Positions 40,299-48,090 of a stretch of DNA of 64,000 nucleotides are shown piece by piece (within the stretch, counting starts at the first letter, position 1; each line of letters starts with the position of its first letter). The notes under the pieces are model-generated. The model was given only the letters and a program-made list of their open reading frames with translations, was not told the DNA's origin and did not search any database. A program made the translations under genes and the position numbers. The DNA is taken from positions 1 to 64,000 of the forward strand of contig JAILGV010000132.1 in the NCBI GenBank assembly GCA_024696355.1. Reading direction: 5' to 3'. This DNA is from Solobacterium sp. (GTDB lineage: Bacteria; Bacillota_I; Bacilli_A; Erysipelotrichales; Erysipelotrichaceae).

Positions 40299-42613
40299 CA
40301 GCGCACCAGTGCTTCCTTAAGCACCTGTGACATATTCTCGACCGGAACAAACTTCACATTGTCCCTTACCGCCTGAGGCACATCATCCAGATCTCGGATA
40401 TTCGCCTTCGGCATCAGAATCTTTGTGATGCCCGCTCTGTTTGCGGCAAGAGATTTCTCACGCAGTCCGCCGATCGGCAGGACATTTCCGCGCAGCGTCA
40501 CTTCTCCGGTCATGGCCAGATCCGAATATACCGGCGTATTGCTCAGTGCCGACACAAGAGCAGTCGTCATTGTAACACCGGCTGAAGGTCCGTCCTTCGG
40601 TACGGCGCCTTCCGGCACATGGATATGAATATCATGGGTGGAGAAGAATTCCGGATCGATGCCGAACTCCTCGGCATGCGCCTTGACATAGTCAAGAGCG
40701 ATCTCCGCAGATTCTTTCATAACATCGCCGAGCTTTCCTGTCATCACAAGCATGCCCTTTCCTTTAAAGCTGTTGACTTCGATGGAAAGAACATCACCTC
40801 CGAATGATGTATAAGCCAGTCCCGTTACAACACCGACCTGATTTTCCTTTTCCCTGACACCGTATTCAAAGATAATCTTTCCGAGCCATGTCTTGATCAG
40901 CTTCTCGGTTACCGTAACACTCTTCTTTTCATCGTTCAGGATTGCCAGAACCGTCTTTCTGCAGAGGCTTCCGATCAGTCTTTCAAGCTGTCTGACGCCG
41001 GCTTCGCGCGTATAATGACGGATCATGAAGAGAATCTCTTTTTCCCTGAGCTTGAACTGTGAAGGCTTCAGACCGTTCAGCTCCAGCTGCTTGGGAATCA
41101 GGTGTTCCTTTGCGATGTGAACCTTGTCAACTTCCGTATAGGAAGGAAGCTCAATGATCTCAAGTCTGTCCTGCAGCGGCGCCGGAATATTATCCAGATA
41201 GTTTGCCGTAGCGATGAACATGACTTTCGAAAGATCATACGGTTCTTCAAGATAATGGTCCGAGAAGAACTGGTTCTGCTCGGGATCAAGCACTTCCAGC
41301 AGTGCATCGCTGGGGTCGCCTTTGTAATCCATGCCCATCTTGTCGATTTCATCGATCAGGAAGAGCGGATTGATGACGCCGGCCTTCTTCATGCCCTGAA
41401 TGACTCTTCCGGGCAGAGAACCCAGGTATGTTCTTCTGTGTCCTCTGATCTCAGCCTCATCCCTGACTCCGCCCAGGCTCATCTTTACAAACTTTCTGTC
41501 CAGTGAACGGGCGATCGATTTGGCAAGAGATGTTTTTCCCACTCCCGGAGGACCTACAAGGCAGATAATCGGTGCATTCAGATTTCCGGTCATCTGCTTG
41601 ACAGCGAGATACTCCATGATTCTGTCCTTGACTTTTGTCAGACCGTAATGATCTTCATCAAGAATGCTCTTAACTTCTTTCAGATTCTCGTTGTCTTTTG
41701 TTTCCTGCCACCAGGGAACTTTCAGAAGCCAGTCAAGATATGAACGCTCAACTGAAGCCTCTCCGCTTCCCGGCGGAAGCATTTCATACCTCTGCAGTTC
41801 CTCGCGTGCCTTTTCCTTGACATGTTCGGGATACGGATTCTTTTCAATCATTTCCCGCATCTGCTGGGTATCATCGGTAATGTTGGAAACATCACCCAGT
41901 TCCTCTTTGATTGCCTTCAGTTTCTCCCTGAGGAAGTATTCCTTCTGGGAATCATCAATATGTTCCTTGACCTTCTGATTGATTGTGCTTTCAATCTGGG
42001 AATACTGCTGCTGCTTTTCAAGCTCGGCAATAATCATAACCATACGGTCATTGATATTGTATGTTTCCAGAAGCTTCTGCTTAACTGCTGTGTCAAGCGG
42101 GAAAAACTGTGCAAACTGATCGGTAAGCGTTGAAGCGGAAACTCCTCTTGAGAGCTGGCTGACAACGTCCGCAGGGAAAGAACTTGTAACGGAATTCGCC
42201 TTTTCAAATTCGGAGATAATCCTCTTGACAAGAGCCATTTCCTCTACGGAATTACCGTGCACATCCTCTCCGGGTTCCACTTCAGCAAGCATAATGTCAC
42301 TGCTGTCAAAAATTTTAGAAAGATGCGCACGCTTCATGCCGGTGAAAGTCACCCTCATGAAGCCTTCCTTTCTGCGCACGATCTTTACCTTGCTCAGCGT
42401 ACCGGTCCGGTATAGATCTTTTTCGCCCGGGTTATCCACCATGATGTCATTCTGGCAGACGATCCATACCATGCTGTCATACAGTGAAGAAGCTTCGTTG
42501 ACAGCATTGATTGATTTCTGTCTGCCGACTTCAATCATGACATCCTGTCCGGGAAATACAACGATGCCGCGTGTGCAGATCACAGGAACTTTAATCGTAA
42601 TATCGTTTTTCAA
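40298..42613 (-). CDS. lon: ATP-dependent protease Lon (LonA)
   Basis: A 771 aa AAA+ serine protease degrading misfolded and regulatory proteins. The N-terminal LON substrate domain covers about 1-200, a coiled coil follows, the AAA+ module has GPPGVGKTSLAK (about residue 353) and LIDEIDKMG, and the C-terminal protease domain has KDGPSAGVTM (catalytic Ser near 677) with its partner Lys in the LREKSLAANRAG segment. The start is a TTG six bases after GGGAGG. It follows the trigger factor gene after a terminator; ysxC overlaps its end. Confidence 0.97.
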   Translation of the reverse strand: MKNDITIKVPVICTRGIVVFPGQDVMIEVGRQKSINAVNEASSLYDSMVWIVCQNDIMVDNPGEKDLYRTGTLSKVKIVRRKEGFMRVTFTGMKRAHLSKIFDSSDIMLAEVEPGEDVHGNSVEEMALVKRIISEFEKANSVTSSFPADVVSQLSRGVSASTLTDQFAQFFPLDTAVKQKLLETYNINDRMVMIIAELEKQQQYSQIESTINQKVKEHIDDSQKEYFLREKLKAIKEELGDVSNITDDTQQMREMIEKNPYPEHVKEKAREELQRYEMLPPGSGEASVERSYLDWLLKVPWWQETKDNENLKEVKSILDEDHYGLTKVKDRIMEYLAVKQMTGNLNAPIICLVGPPGVGKTSLAKSIARSLDRKFVKMSLGGVRDEAEIRGHRRTYLGSLPGRVIQGMKKAGVINPLFLIDEIDKMGMDYKGDPSDALLEVLDPEQNQFFSDHYLEEPYDLSKVMFIATANYLDNIPAPLQDRLEIIELPSYTEVDKVHIAKEHLIPKQLELNGLKPSQFKLREKEILFMIRHYTREAGVRQLERLIGSLCRKTVLAILNDEKKSVTVTEKLIKTWLGKIIFEYGVREKENQVGVVTGLAYTSFGGDVLSIEVNSFKGKGMLVMTGKLGDVMKESAEIALDYVKAHAEEFGIDPEFFSTHDIHIHVPEGAVPKDGPSAGVTMTTALVSALSNTPVYSDLAMTGEVTLRGNVLPIGGLREKSLAANRAGITKILMPKANIRDLDDVPQAVRDNVKFVPVENMSQVLKEALVR

Positions 42614-42650
42614 ACTGCACCTCCCTGATCATAACGATCATTCCATCGGA

Positions 42651-42679
42651 TAAAATAAGACGCCCGGCGTCTTATTTTA
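42651..42679 (-). terminator. Terminator of tig
   Basis: A 13 bp stem (42651-42663 with 42667-42679, 3-base loop) ending in UUAUUUUA on the minus strand. It separates tig from lon. Confidence 0.85.
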
Positions 42680-42690
42680 TAGTATTGTTT

Positions 42691-43965
42691 TTAAGCTTTT
42701 GCTGCGTTGTCCTTGACGAACTTGTAGGCAAGCTGGTTGACGACATCAGCCTTCAGCATTTCCGGATCAACAAGAGCCTTGACTCTTTCTACATCCATGT
42801 CATACTGCTGGGCAATATTTTCATATTCTTTGTTGATGTCTTCTTCACCTGCAACAAGGTTTTCCGCTTTGGCAACTGCTTCAAGAACCAGTCTGAGCTT
42901 GACGCTCTTTTCAGCATTCTCCCTGTAGGACTCTCTGAGATCTTCAATCTTCTGTCCCATCATGGAAAGATACTGATCAAGCTTCATGCCGTACTGACTG
43001 ATCTGGCTTGACATCTGATTGATCATTCCCTCAACTTCGTCTTTGATCATGACTTCGGGAATATCAACTTCTGCATTTGCAGCGAGTCTGTCGAACAGTT
43101 CACTGTCAGCCTTGGATTCCGCAGCATTCTTTTTGTTTCCTTCCAGTCTTTCTCTGACCAGCTTTTTCAGGTCATCAACAGTCTCAACGCCGGGAGCGTT
43201 GACATCCTGAGCAAAATCATCGTCAAGTTCAGGAAGAACCTTTGTCTTAACTTCGTTAACTTTTACTTTGAAGACAACTTCAGCACCTGCAAGGTCTGCC
43301 GAATGATAATCTTCGGGGAATTTCAGATTCAGATCCTTTTCATCTCCGGCTTTTACACCGACCAGCTGCTCTTCGAAGCCCGGAATGAAGCTTCCGCTGC
43401 CGAGAACCAGATCATATTTCTCTGCTGTGCCGCCGTCAAATGCAACACCGTCTTTTAATCCCTGATAGTCAATGTTGACTGTATCTCCGTTTTCAGCCTC
43501 ACCGTCTTTGACTTCCATATCTGAATATGTTTCGCGCATACGGTTGAGTTCAGCATTCAGTTCATCTTCTGTTACTTCGATGCTGTCCATGCTGTAGGGA
43601 AGTCCTTTATACTCGCCAAGTTTTGCCTCGGGTTTTACCGGGAATTCAAATACAACCACTGCTTTTTCATCGTCAACTGATTTGATATCGAGGGAAGGAC
43701 GGTCAATCGGTGTAACACCGCACTCAGCCATGCCTTTCTGCAGCCAGTCATTTGCATTGTCTTCAATTGCCTGAATCTGACGTTCCTGTACAGGAACCTT
43801 CTTTTCCAGAAGCTTCTTAGGAACCGCACCTTTGCGGAATCCGTCAATCTGCACCTTTTTTGCAAGTTTGTTAAATGACTTTTCAACTGCCTTTTTCCAT
43901 TCATCACCTTCAACAGTGACGACTAATTCTCCAACTGATTTTTCTTTCAATGTCCATTCTGACAT
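42691..43965 (-). CDS. tig: Trigger factor (peptidyl-prolyl isomerase chaperone)
   Basis: A 424 aa ribosome-bound chaperone. The N-terminal ribosome-binding domain includes the loop GFRKGAVPKKLL (about residues 42-53, GFRxGKxP type), the FKBP-type isomerase domain spans about 155-245 (NGDTVNIDYQGLKDGVAFDGG), and the helical chaperone domain follows. It shields nascent chains at the ribosome exit. AAAGGAGC lies about 11 bases before the ATG. Its promoter is overlapped by two CIRCE-like operators, so HrcA heat-shock control is predicted. Confidence 0.96.
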   Translation of the reverse strand: MSEWTLKEKSVGELVVTVEGDEWKKAVEKSFNKLAKKVQIDGFRKGAVPKKLLEKKVPVQERQIQAIEDNANDWLQKGMAECGVTPIDRPSLDIKSVDDEKAVVVFEFPVKPEAKLGEYKGLPYSMDSIEVTEDELNAELNRMRETYSDMEVKDGEAENGDTVNIDYQGLKDGVAFDGGTAEKYDLVLGSGSFIPGFEEQLVGVKAGDEKDLNLKFPEDYHSADLAGAEVVFKVKVNEVKTKVLPELDDDFAQDVNAPGVETVDDLKKLVRERLEGNKKNAAESKADSELFDRLAANAEVDIPEVMIKDEVEGMINQMSSQISQYGMKLDQYLSMMGQKIEDLRESYRENAEKSVKLRLVLEAVAKAENLVAGEEDINKEYENIAQQYDMDVERVKALVDPEMLKADVVNQLAYKFVKDNAAKA

Positions 43966-44032
43966 AATAAATGAATGCTCCTTTCAATGAATTCCCGTTA
44001 AGTATAACAAAGTTCAATTAAATCGGCTATAA

Positions 44033-44048
44033 AAACTCATTTGAGTTT
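44033..44048. repeat. 16-base palindrome in the tig leader
   Basis: AAACTCA and TGAGTTT are separated by two bases in the 120-base tig leader, about 68 bases before the start codon. It could be an operator half or a small mRNA hairpin; nothing decides between them. Confidence 0.35.
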
Positions 44049-44064
44049 GCGGCAAAGTGCAGCT

Positions 44065-44091
44065 TTAGCACTCTCAGCCACAGCCTGCTAA
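44065..44091. promoter_or_regulatory. CIRCE-like operator 1 (HrcA) of tig
   Basis: TTAGCACTC, nine bases, then GCCTGCTAA. The left arm is the perfect CIRCE half; the right arm matches GAGTGCTAA at seven of nine positions. It covers the predicted transcription start (about 44086). Confidence 0.7.
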
Positions 44092-44092
44092 T

Positions 44093-44121
44093 ATATTAAC
44101 CGTTCGTTTTAGCACTGTCAA
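44093..44121 (-). promoter_or_regulatory. Sigma-A promoter of tig
   Basis: Perfect TTGACA (44121-44116), a 17-base spacer and TAATAT (44098-44093) on the minus strand. The -35 lies inside CIRCE-like operator 2 and the start point inside operator 1. Confidence 0.8.
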
Positions 44122-44135
44122 CTATTAAGTGCTAA
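44109..44135. promoter_or_regulatory. CIRCE-like operator 2 (HrcA) of tig
   Basis: TTAGCACTG, nine bases, AAGTGCTAA: eight of nine matches to the CIRCE consensus in each arm. The palindrome extends to perfect 11-base arms (44106-44116 and 44128-44138). It overlaps the -35 box. Confidence 0.75.
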
Positions 44136-44145
44136 AACCGGTGCG

Positions 44146-44850
44146 TCATGACAGTTTTTTGATTTTAGCGGCAGTTTCGCTGCGCCTGTTTTCCACTTCT
44201 TTCATGGTTTCCTGATCATCCATCATGCTGCAGATTTCTTTTGCCTTCTGATATGCAATGATTTCCGCCTCTTCCTTTTCATAGCTGAGCGGAAGATACA
44301 TATATGCATCGCTGATCAGCAGGGTTTTCGCCATTTCCAGAAGCGCGGGATTGGATCCCAGCCAGTTTTCCAGATAACTGCATGCATACAGAAATCCTTC
44401 GCTTCTGGCCACAGGCGTCACGGAGTCACCGCTGAAGGAATACTCCACACCTTGCTTCACATACACAAATTCGTCCTGGATTTCCTGCTCGGCAAGCGCG
44501 TTGATGATAAAAGCAGCTGCTTCGGGCAGCGGGTCCTTTGACAGCCAGTCCCTGATTTCATCAGTGCATGCTCTCAGATTGCGGTCGCAAAGCTTCTCTG
44601 CGGCCGTCAGCTGCGACTGCGGCCTTCCCTTCAGCTTCCTCAGAAGTGCATCCAGGCTTTCTTCGGTATTTTCTCTTTTTTCCGCTTTTCTGAACTGTAT
44701 TTCTTTTTTCATCGCAAACAGTCTCTGTTCTGCATCAGCCGGAATATACGGCATGGACAGTTCTTTTCTGATCAGATAGTCTGCTTCATCCAGTTCATTA
44801 TTCTTCAGCGCACGGCTGATCTCTTCCAGTACATCATCATAATAACTCAT
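44146..44850 (-). CDS. Helical repeat-like protein of unknown function
   Basis: A 234 aa soluble protein, almost wholly helical and highly charged, with no signal peptide or membrane segment. Its start (DDVLEEISRALKNNELDEADYLIRKELSMPYIP) and closing helices look like TPR-type helical repeats; it may belong to the DUF3196 group, but I am not sure. The middle part (about 120-190) is less charged and could bind a partner. CGGAG precedes the ATG. It is transcribed toward tig, with the tRNA-Arg gene upstream on the same strand. Confidence 0.6.
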   Translation of the reverse strand: MSYYDDVLEEISRALKNNELDEADYLIRKELSMPYIPADAEQRLFAMKKEIQFRKAEKRENTEESLDALLRKLKGRPQSQLTAAEKLCDRNLRACTDEIRDWLSKDPLPEAAAFIINALAEQEIQDEFVYVKQGVEYSFSGDSVTPVARSEGFLYACSYLENWLGSNPALLEMAKTLLISDAYMYLPLSYEKEEAEIIAYQKAKEICSMMDDQETMKEVENRRSETAAKIKKLS

Positions 44851-44865
44851 AGGTGTCTCCGAATA

Positions 44866-44887
44866 TAAAAATGCCGCATATGCGGCA
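44866..44887 (-). terminator. Terminator of the tRNA-Arg gene
   Basis: TGCCGCATATGCGGCA (44872-44887) is a perfect palindrome followed on the minus strand by UUUUUAU, five bases after the encoded CCA of the tRNA. The next gene starts just beyond and may be reached by read-through. Confidence 0.8.
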
Positions 44888-44891
44888 GTTA

Positions 44892-44968
44892 TGGCGTCCC
44901 CGGCGCGACTCGAACGCGCGACAACACGCTTAGAAGGCGTGTGCTCTATCCAGCTGAGCTACGGGGAC
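44892..44968 (-). tRNA. tRNA-Arg (anticodon UCU)
   Basis: A complete 77-base cloverleaf read from the minus strand. The acceptor pairs GTCCCCG with CGGGGAC, the D arm contains AGCTCAGCTGGATAGAGC, the anticodon loop is CTTCTAA with anticodon TCT, and the T arm holds GTTCGAGTC. The 3' CCA is encoded. It reads AGA/AGG arginine codons. Confidence 0.97.
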
Positions 44969-45015
44969 ACAGCATTAAAGACTATAACAAAACCGCACTG
45001 AGATTTCAATACAAT

Positions 45016-45492
45016 TTATTCCGTATAGTTCACTCTTTCGGCATATACTTCACTGCCGTCAAGTTCAAGAACCATATAGCACGGCGGTGTTGCGTCACGG
45101 CAGTGCCAGATGCTTCCGGGATTCAGAAGCCTGACGCCCCTTACTGTTTTATCGGTATAGACATGCGTATGGCCGAAACACACAATATCACAGTCTGCTT
45201 CCTTTGCCCTCTGTACAAGTCCGGCTGTGCTTCCCATAAACAGTTCATGGTGTCCGTGCGTCAGAAGAATATGATGGCTGCCGATTGTCAGCCGCAGTCT
45301 CATCGGCAGTTCCGGATCGTAGTCCTGATTTCCCCTGACACATGCAAATCCCTTCAGCATCTGCTTCGGCAGTTCACTGTCTCCCAGATGAAAGAAATAA
45401 TCCGCGTCCTGACAGCGTTCCGTGATTTTCTCCAGGGGTCGGACAAAGCCGTGATTATCGGAAACAACGATGATTTTTATCTTTCTGTCCAT
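45016..45492 (-). CDS. YfcE/MJ0936-type metallophosphoesterase
   Basis: A 158 aa calcineurin-like phosphoesterase. The metal-binding motifs follow in order: VVSDNHG (residues about 9-15), HLGDSE (about 36), VRGNQD (about 52), LTHGHHE (about 75) and CFGHTHV (about 105). Relatives cleave phosphodiesters in vitro; the natural substrate is unknown. There is no ribosome binding site; a perfect TATAAT ends nine bases before the ATG, pointing to a leaderless mRNA. It stands alone and divergent from the small membrane protein gene. Confidence 0.92.
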   Translation of the reverse strand: MDRKIKIIVVSDNHGFVRPLEKITERCQDADYFFHLGDSELPKQMLKGFACVRGNQDYDPELPMRLRLTIGSHHILLTHGHHELFMGSTAGLVQRAKEADCDIVCFGHTHVYTDKTVRGVRLLNPGSIWHCRDATPPCYMVLELDGSEVYAERVNYTE

Positions 45493-45501
45493 ACCGTTAT
45501 T

Positions 45502-45507
45502 ATTATA
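45502..45507 (-). promoter_or_regulatory. -10 box nine bases before the phosphoesterase gene
   Basis: A perfect TATAAT on the minus strand ends nine bases before the ATG; the predicted mRNA begins two to three bases before the start codon. Confidence 0.6.
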
Positions 45508-45548
45508 TTCAAATTATGATTCTCATGGAAAAAAGATCACTTAATGTG

Positions 45549-45554
45549 TACAAT
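45549..45554 (+). promoter_or_regulatory. -10 box of the small membrane protein gene
   Basis: TACAAT, 21 bases before the ATG at 45576; AAAGGA lies between. It makes this gene divergent from the phosphoesterase gene. Confidence 0.4.
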
Positions 45555-45575
45555 ATGGTTAAAGGACATACACTT

Positions 45576-45968
45576 ATGAATTTTAATTTATATCCGTACA
45601 ATTTATGGATTCTCTATGCAGCACTTGTTCTGCTGGTGATAAATCTGATTCTTCTTTTAAAGCATGCACTGCCGCTTCTGAGTGCATTGAAAGGAATCAG
45701 GCCTGATCTCGATCATATTCAGAATAATGTCGGAAGCGCATCAGCGAAAGCATCCGCCTTCGGCACCAAAGCCGCAAAGGATCTCAAGAAAATCACCGAT
45801 CTGATTCCGGTGATCCTCCTGGCGCTTGCAATCAAGAAAGACTATGACCAGGCTGAAGGCTCCGGAATCAGGCAGATCGAAAGATCAGCCGTCAATGTAT
45901 ACAGGAAGCGCAGCGATGAGAAAAAGATGGTCAATAAGATCGCGCAGGCTGTATCCGCCAAAAAATAA
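45576..45968 (+). CDS. Small single-span membrane protein of unknown function
   Basis: A 130 aa protein beginning MNFNLYPYNLWILYAALVLL. One membrane helix (about residues 9-30) is followed by LLSALKGIRPDLDHIQNNVG, a helix of the type seen in membrane-anchored coiled-coil proteins, a second weak hydrophobic stretch (LIPVILLALAIKKDY, about 77-91) and a basic C-terminal tail. I recognise no family. A longer frame starts at 45516, but the ATG at 45576 has AAAGGA at nine bases. A clear terminator follows, so it is a one-gene unit. Confidence 0.65.
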   Translation: MNFNLYPYNLWILYAALVLLVINLILLLKHALPLLSALKGIRPDLDHIQNNVGSASAKASAFGTKAAKDLKKITDLIPVILLALAIKKDYDQAEGSGIRQIERSAVNVYRKRSDEKKMVNKIAQAVSAKK

Positions 45969-46004
45969 CCCGCCGGAGCCGACAGTGCATGGTCTGCAGC
46001 ACTG

Positions 46005-46024
46005 CCCGCATCAGCGGGTTTTTT
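46005..46024 (+). terminator. Terminator of the small membrane protein gene
   Basis: CCCGC/GCGGG stem with loop ATCA, followed by six T residues, 36 bases after the stop codon. Confidence 0.85.
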
Positions 46025-46058
46025 CTTTATGCCGCCGTTCTCTGTTCCGGCAGGATGT

Positions 46059-46922
46059 TCAGCGCTCCCTGCCGAGAAAGAACAATCCCAGCATGCCCGG
46101 ACCGACATGTGCCCCCGAAAAAGGCTCATGCGGACAGACGATAACATTGGATTCGGGAGTAATTTCAAGAATCAGGCTCTTCAGCTTTTCGGCATCTTCA
46201 GGGCAGTCACCGTGGGAAATATATATATTCTGTGAAGGAAGATCCATTCTTTTTTCACGGTACATTTCCGCAAGATGCTGAATTGACTTTTTTCTGCCGT
46301 GGCATTTTGCACATGAAACGATGTGCCCTGTACTGTCTCCGTACAGAATCGGCTTGATATTCAGTGCCGTGCCGATCATGGCTGTTGCACCGCTGACGCG
46401 TCCCGTCCGCTTCAGGAAATTCAGATCATCAACGGTAAAGTACTGACAGCAGTGCGGCACCATATCATCCAGCTGCTTGGCCGCTTCCCTGACAGGAATG
46501 TTTTCCCTGCTGAGCTGTGCCGCTTTTACAGCGAGCATGCCGCTGCCGAAACCGCATCCCTGAGAATCAACAATATGTACAAAGCGTTCCGGATATTCCT
46601 CCGTGAGCTGCTGTGATGCAAGCACTGCCGCATTATATGTCCCGCTGATGCCGGCACTCATCGCTATATAAACAACGTCCGTGCCTTCCTTTAAAAGCGG
46701 TTCAAATGCCGCAGTGAACAGCGCGGTATTCAGAAGGCTTGTCTTTATGTCAGCCCCTTTTCTGAGCCTGTCGTAATAAGCGTGCGTATCAAAGCTTTCG
46801 ATATCTCCGTTGTAAACAACCGGATGTCCGTCAGCCGTGATTTCACACGGCAGAAGCCTGATTCCATCCAGGAGAGATGACGGCAGATTGGCTGTACCGT
46901 CCGCGAAAACCGCAAATGTCAT
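46059..46922 (-). CDS. DegV family fatty-acid-binding protein (FakB type)
   Basis: A 287 aa DegV protein. The first domain binds the fatty acid head group: ADGTANLPSSLL (about 8-19), then DIKTSLLNTALFTAAFEPLL, where the TSxxN-like pattern is typical, and the AMSAGISGTYNAA block (about 87-99) that contacts the ligand. The second domain contains NFLKRTGRVSGATAMIGTALNIKPIL. FakB proteins hold a fatty acid for phosphorylation by FakA; a fakA gene is 12 kb away in this window. Ligand preference (saturated or unsaturated) cannot be told. GGAGG lies before the ATG. Confidence 0.92.
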   Translation of the reverse strand: MTFAVFADGTANLPSSLLDGIRLLPCEITADGHPVVYNGDIESFDTHAYYDRLRKGADIKTSLLNTALFTAAFEPLLKEGTDVVYIAMSAGISGTYNAAVLASQQLTEEYPERFVHIVDSQGCGFGSGMLAVKAAQLSRENIPVREAAKQLDDMVPHCCQYFTVDDLNFLKRTGRVSGATAMIGTALNIKPILYGDSTGHIVSCAKCHGRKKSIQHLAEMYREKRMDLPSQNIYISHGDCPEDAEKLKSLILEITPESNVIVCPHEPFSGAHVGPGMLGLFFLGRER

Positions 46923-46981
46923 GTCTGTACCTCCATAAATCTGTTTTTATACTGCATATTAAGCACATATGCAGAAATGAA

Positions 46982-47025
46982 AAGTGAATTTCCCTGCCGT
47001 ATGATGCGGAACCGGAAATTCACTT
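46982..47025 (-). terminator. Terminator of the carboxypeptidase gene
   Basis: A 12 bp stem (46982-46993 with 47014-47025) with a 20-base loop, followed by UUC on the minus strand, 14 bases after the stop of the D,D-carboxypeptidase gene. Confidence 0.65.
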
Positions 47026-47039
47026 GATTAACATATCTG

Positions 47040-48074
47040 TCAGTTGTATCTGGTGATGTATTCCGCAAATGTTATTCCCATGCCGTGAATTGTTTCGGCA
47101 AGTGTCAGGCCTACGTAGCGGTAATGCCAGTTCTGCCCTTTAATGCCTGTAACCGGCTCGTCGGAAACATTCCATGTCTGCAGATAACCATACTTCCAGG
47201 CATTGGATTCAAGCCATTGTGCCTGTCTGGTCTTTTCAAACGATTCATCCATAATGCCGCTGATGCCGAAATCAACCGCAAGTCCCAGCTGGTGCTCACT
47301 GTGTCCCGGCATGGGTTCATAGAATCTGGCATTGTCGCCGAAGCTCACAACCGCATCTTCATACCGTTCAGCCTGATCATCGAAGGAAATATAGCCGTCA
47401 CTGATCACCAGCCCGGCACATGCCCTGGAAGATTCCAGCCCTCTGCTGATATCCGTGCAGAGGTTGTAAAGCGAATTGGCTGCCGTTTCCGTAAGCTGAA
47501 TGCGTTTCCCGTCCTTTGAGGCGATCTTTTCGGGATCCACTGTCTTCAGAACCGGTCTGCGCGTACTCACCGTATGCGCCGCATCCAGGAATACATCCGT
47601 TTCACCGGCAAACATAACCAGTTCGGAATTCTGCATATAATCCCCGCTGCTGATATAAGCATCAACGTCATCAAAGCTGTAGTTTCCGTCAATGAGATAT
47701 GTCATCAGCGTGTCCACATCCATGTAGGGCAGCGTCTCCTCTACCATTCTGACAATCATTGCCGGAGTCTTCTGCCACTGCTGTTCAGACAGCTTTTTGT
47801 ATTCAGCCGCATGATATATATTGAATCCCGGAGAGTCAATATATGCCACAAACATATTCGGCGGGATGGAATATTCAATGATATATGCGATTTCCTCATC
47901 ATTCAGGTATTTTTTGATCAGTTCCCTGCTGTTTTCATCACGGAACGGATATCTGGCCAGAGAATCGTAATTAAGATTCATGTATCCGAGGCATACTGCA
48001 GTAAACAGAACAATAAAAGCCACAAATACCGCCGTCCATTTTTTTCTGCTTGTTTCAGGTAGAAGGTTATCCAT
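47040..48074 (-). CDS. VanY-type D-alanyl-D-alanine carboxypeptidase
   Basis: A 344 aa membrane-anchored peptidase M15B. One membrane helix (about residues 14-33) serves as anchor, a family-unspecific domain follows (about 35-180), and the catalytic zinc domain contains SEHQLGLAVDFGIS (about 273-286; His and Asp ligands) and QNWHYRYVG (about 323; catalytic Glu is replaced in the usual position by the local WHYR context). It trims D-Ala from peptidoglycan stems. The longest frame begins at 48170 within uvrC; the ATG at 48074 starts MDNLLPETSRKKW, with no ribosome binding site but with an extended -10 box ending seven bases upstream, so a leaderless message is likely. Confidence 0.82.
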   Translation of the reverse strand: MDNLLPETSRKKWTAVFVAFIVLFTAVCLGYMNLNYDSLARYPFRDENSRELIKKYLNDEEIAYIIEYSIPPNMFVAYIDSPGFNIYHAAEYKKLSEQQWQKTPAMIVRMVEETLPYMDVDTLMTYLIDGNYSFDDVDAYISSGDYMQNSELVMFAGETDVFLDAAHTVSTRRPVLKTVDPEKIASKDGKRIQLTETAANSLYNLCTDISRGLESSRACAGLVISDGYISFDDQAERYEDAVVSFGDNARFYEPMPGHSEHQLGLAVDFGISGIMDESFEKTRQAQWLESNAWKYGYLQTWNVSDEPVTGIKGQNWHYRYVGLTLAETIHGMGITFAEYITRYN

Positions 48075-48081
48075 ATGATTT

Positions 48082-48090
48082 ATTATATCA
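48082..48090 (-). promoter_or_regulatory. Extended -10 promoter of the carboxypeptidase gene
   Basis: A perfect TGATATAAT on the minus strand, overlapping the uvrC stop region and ending seven bases before the ATG. The message would begin at or next to the ATG. Confidence 0.7.
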
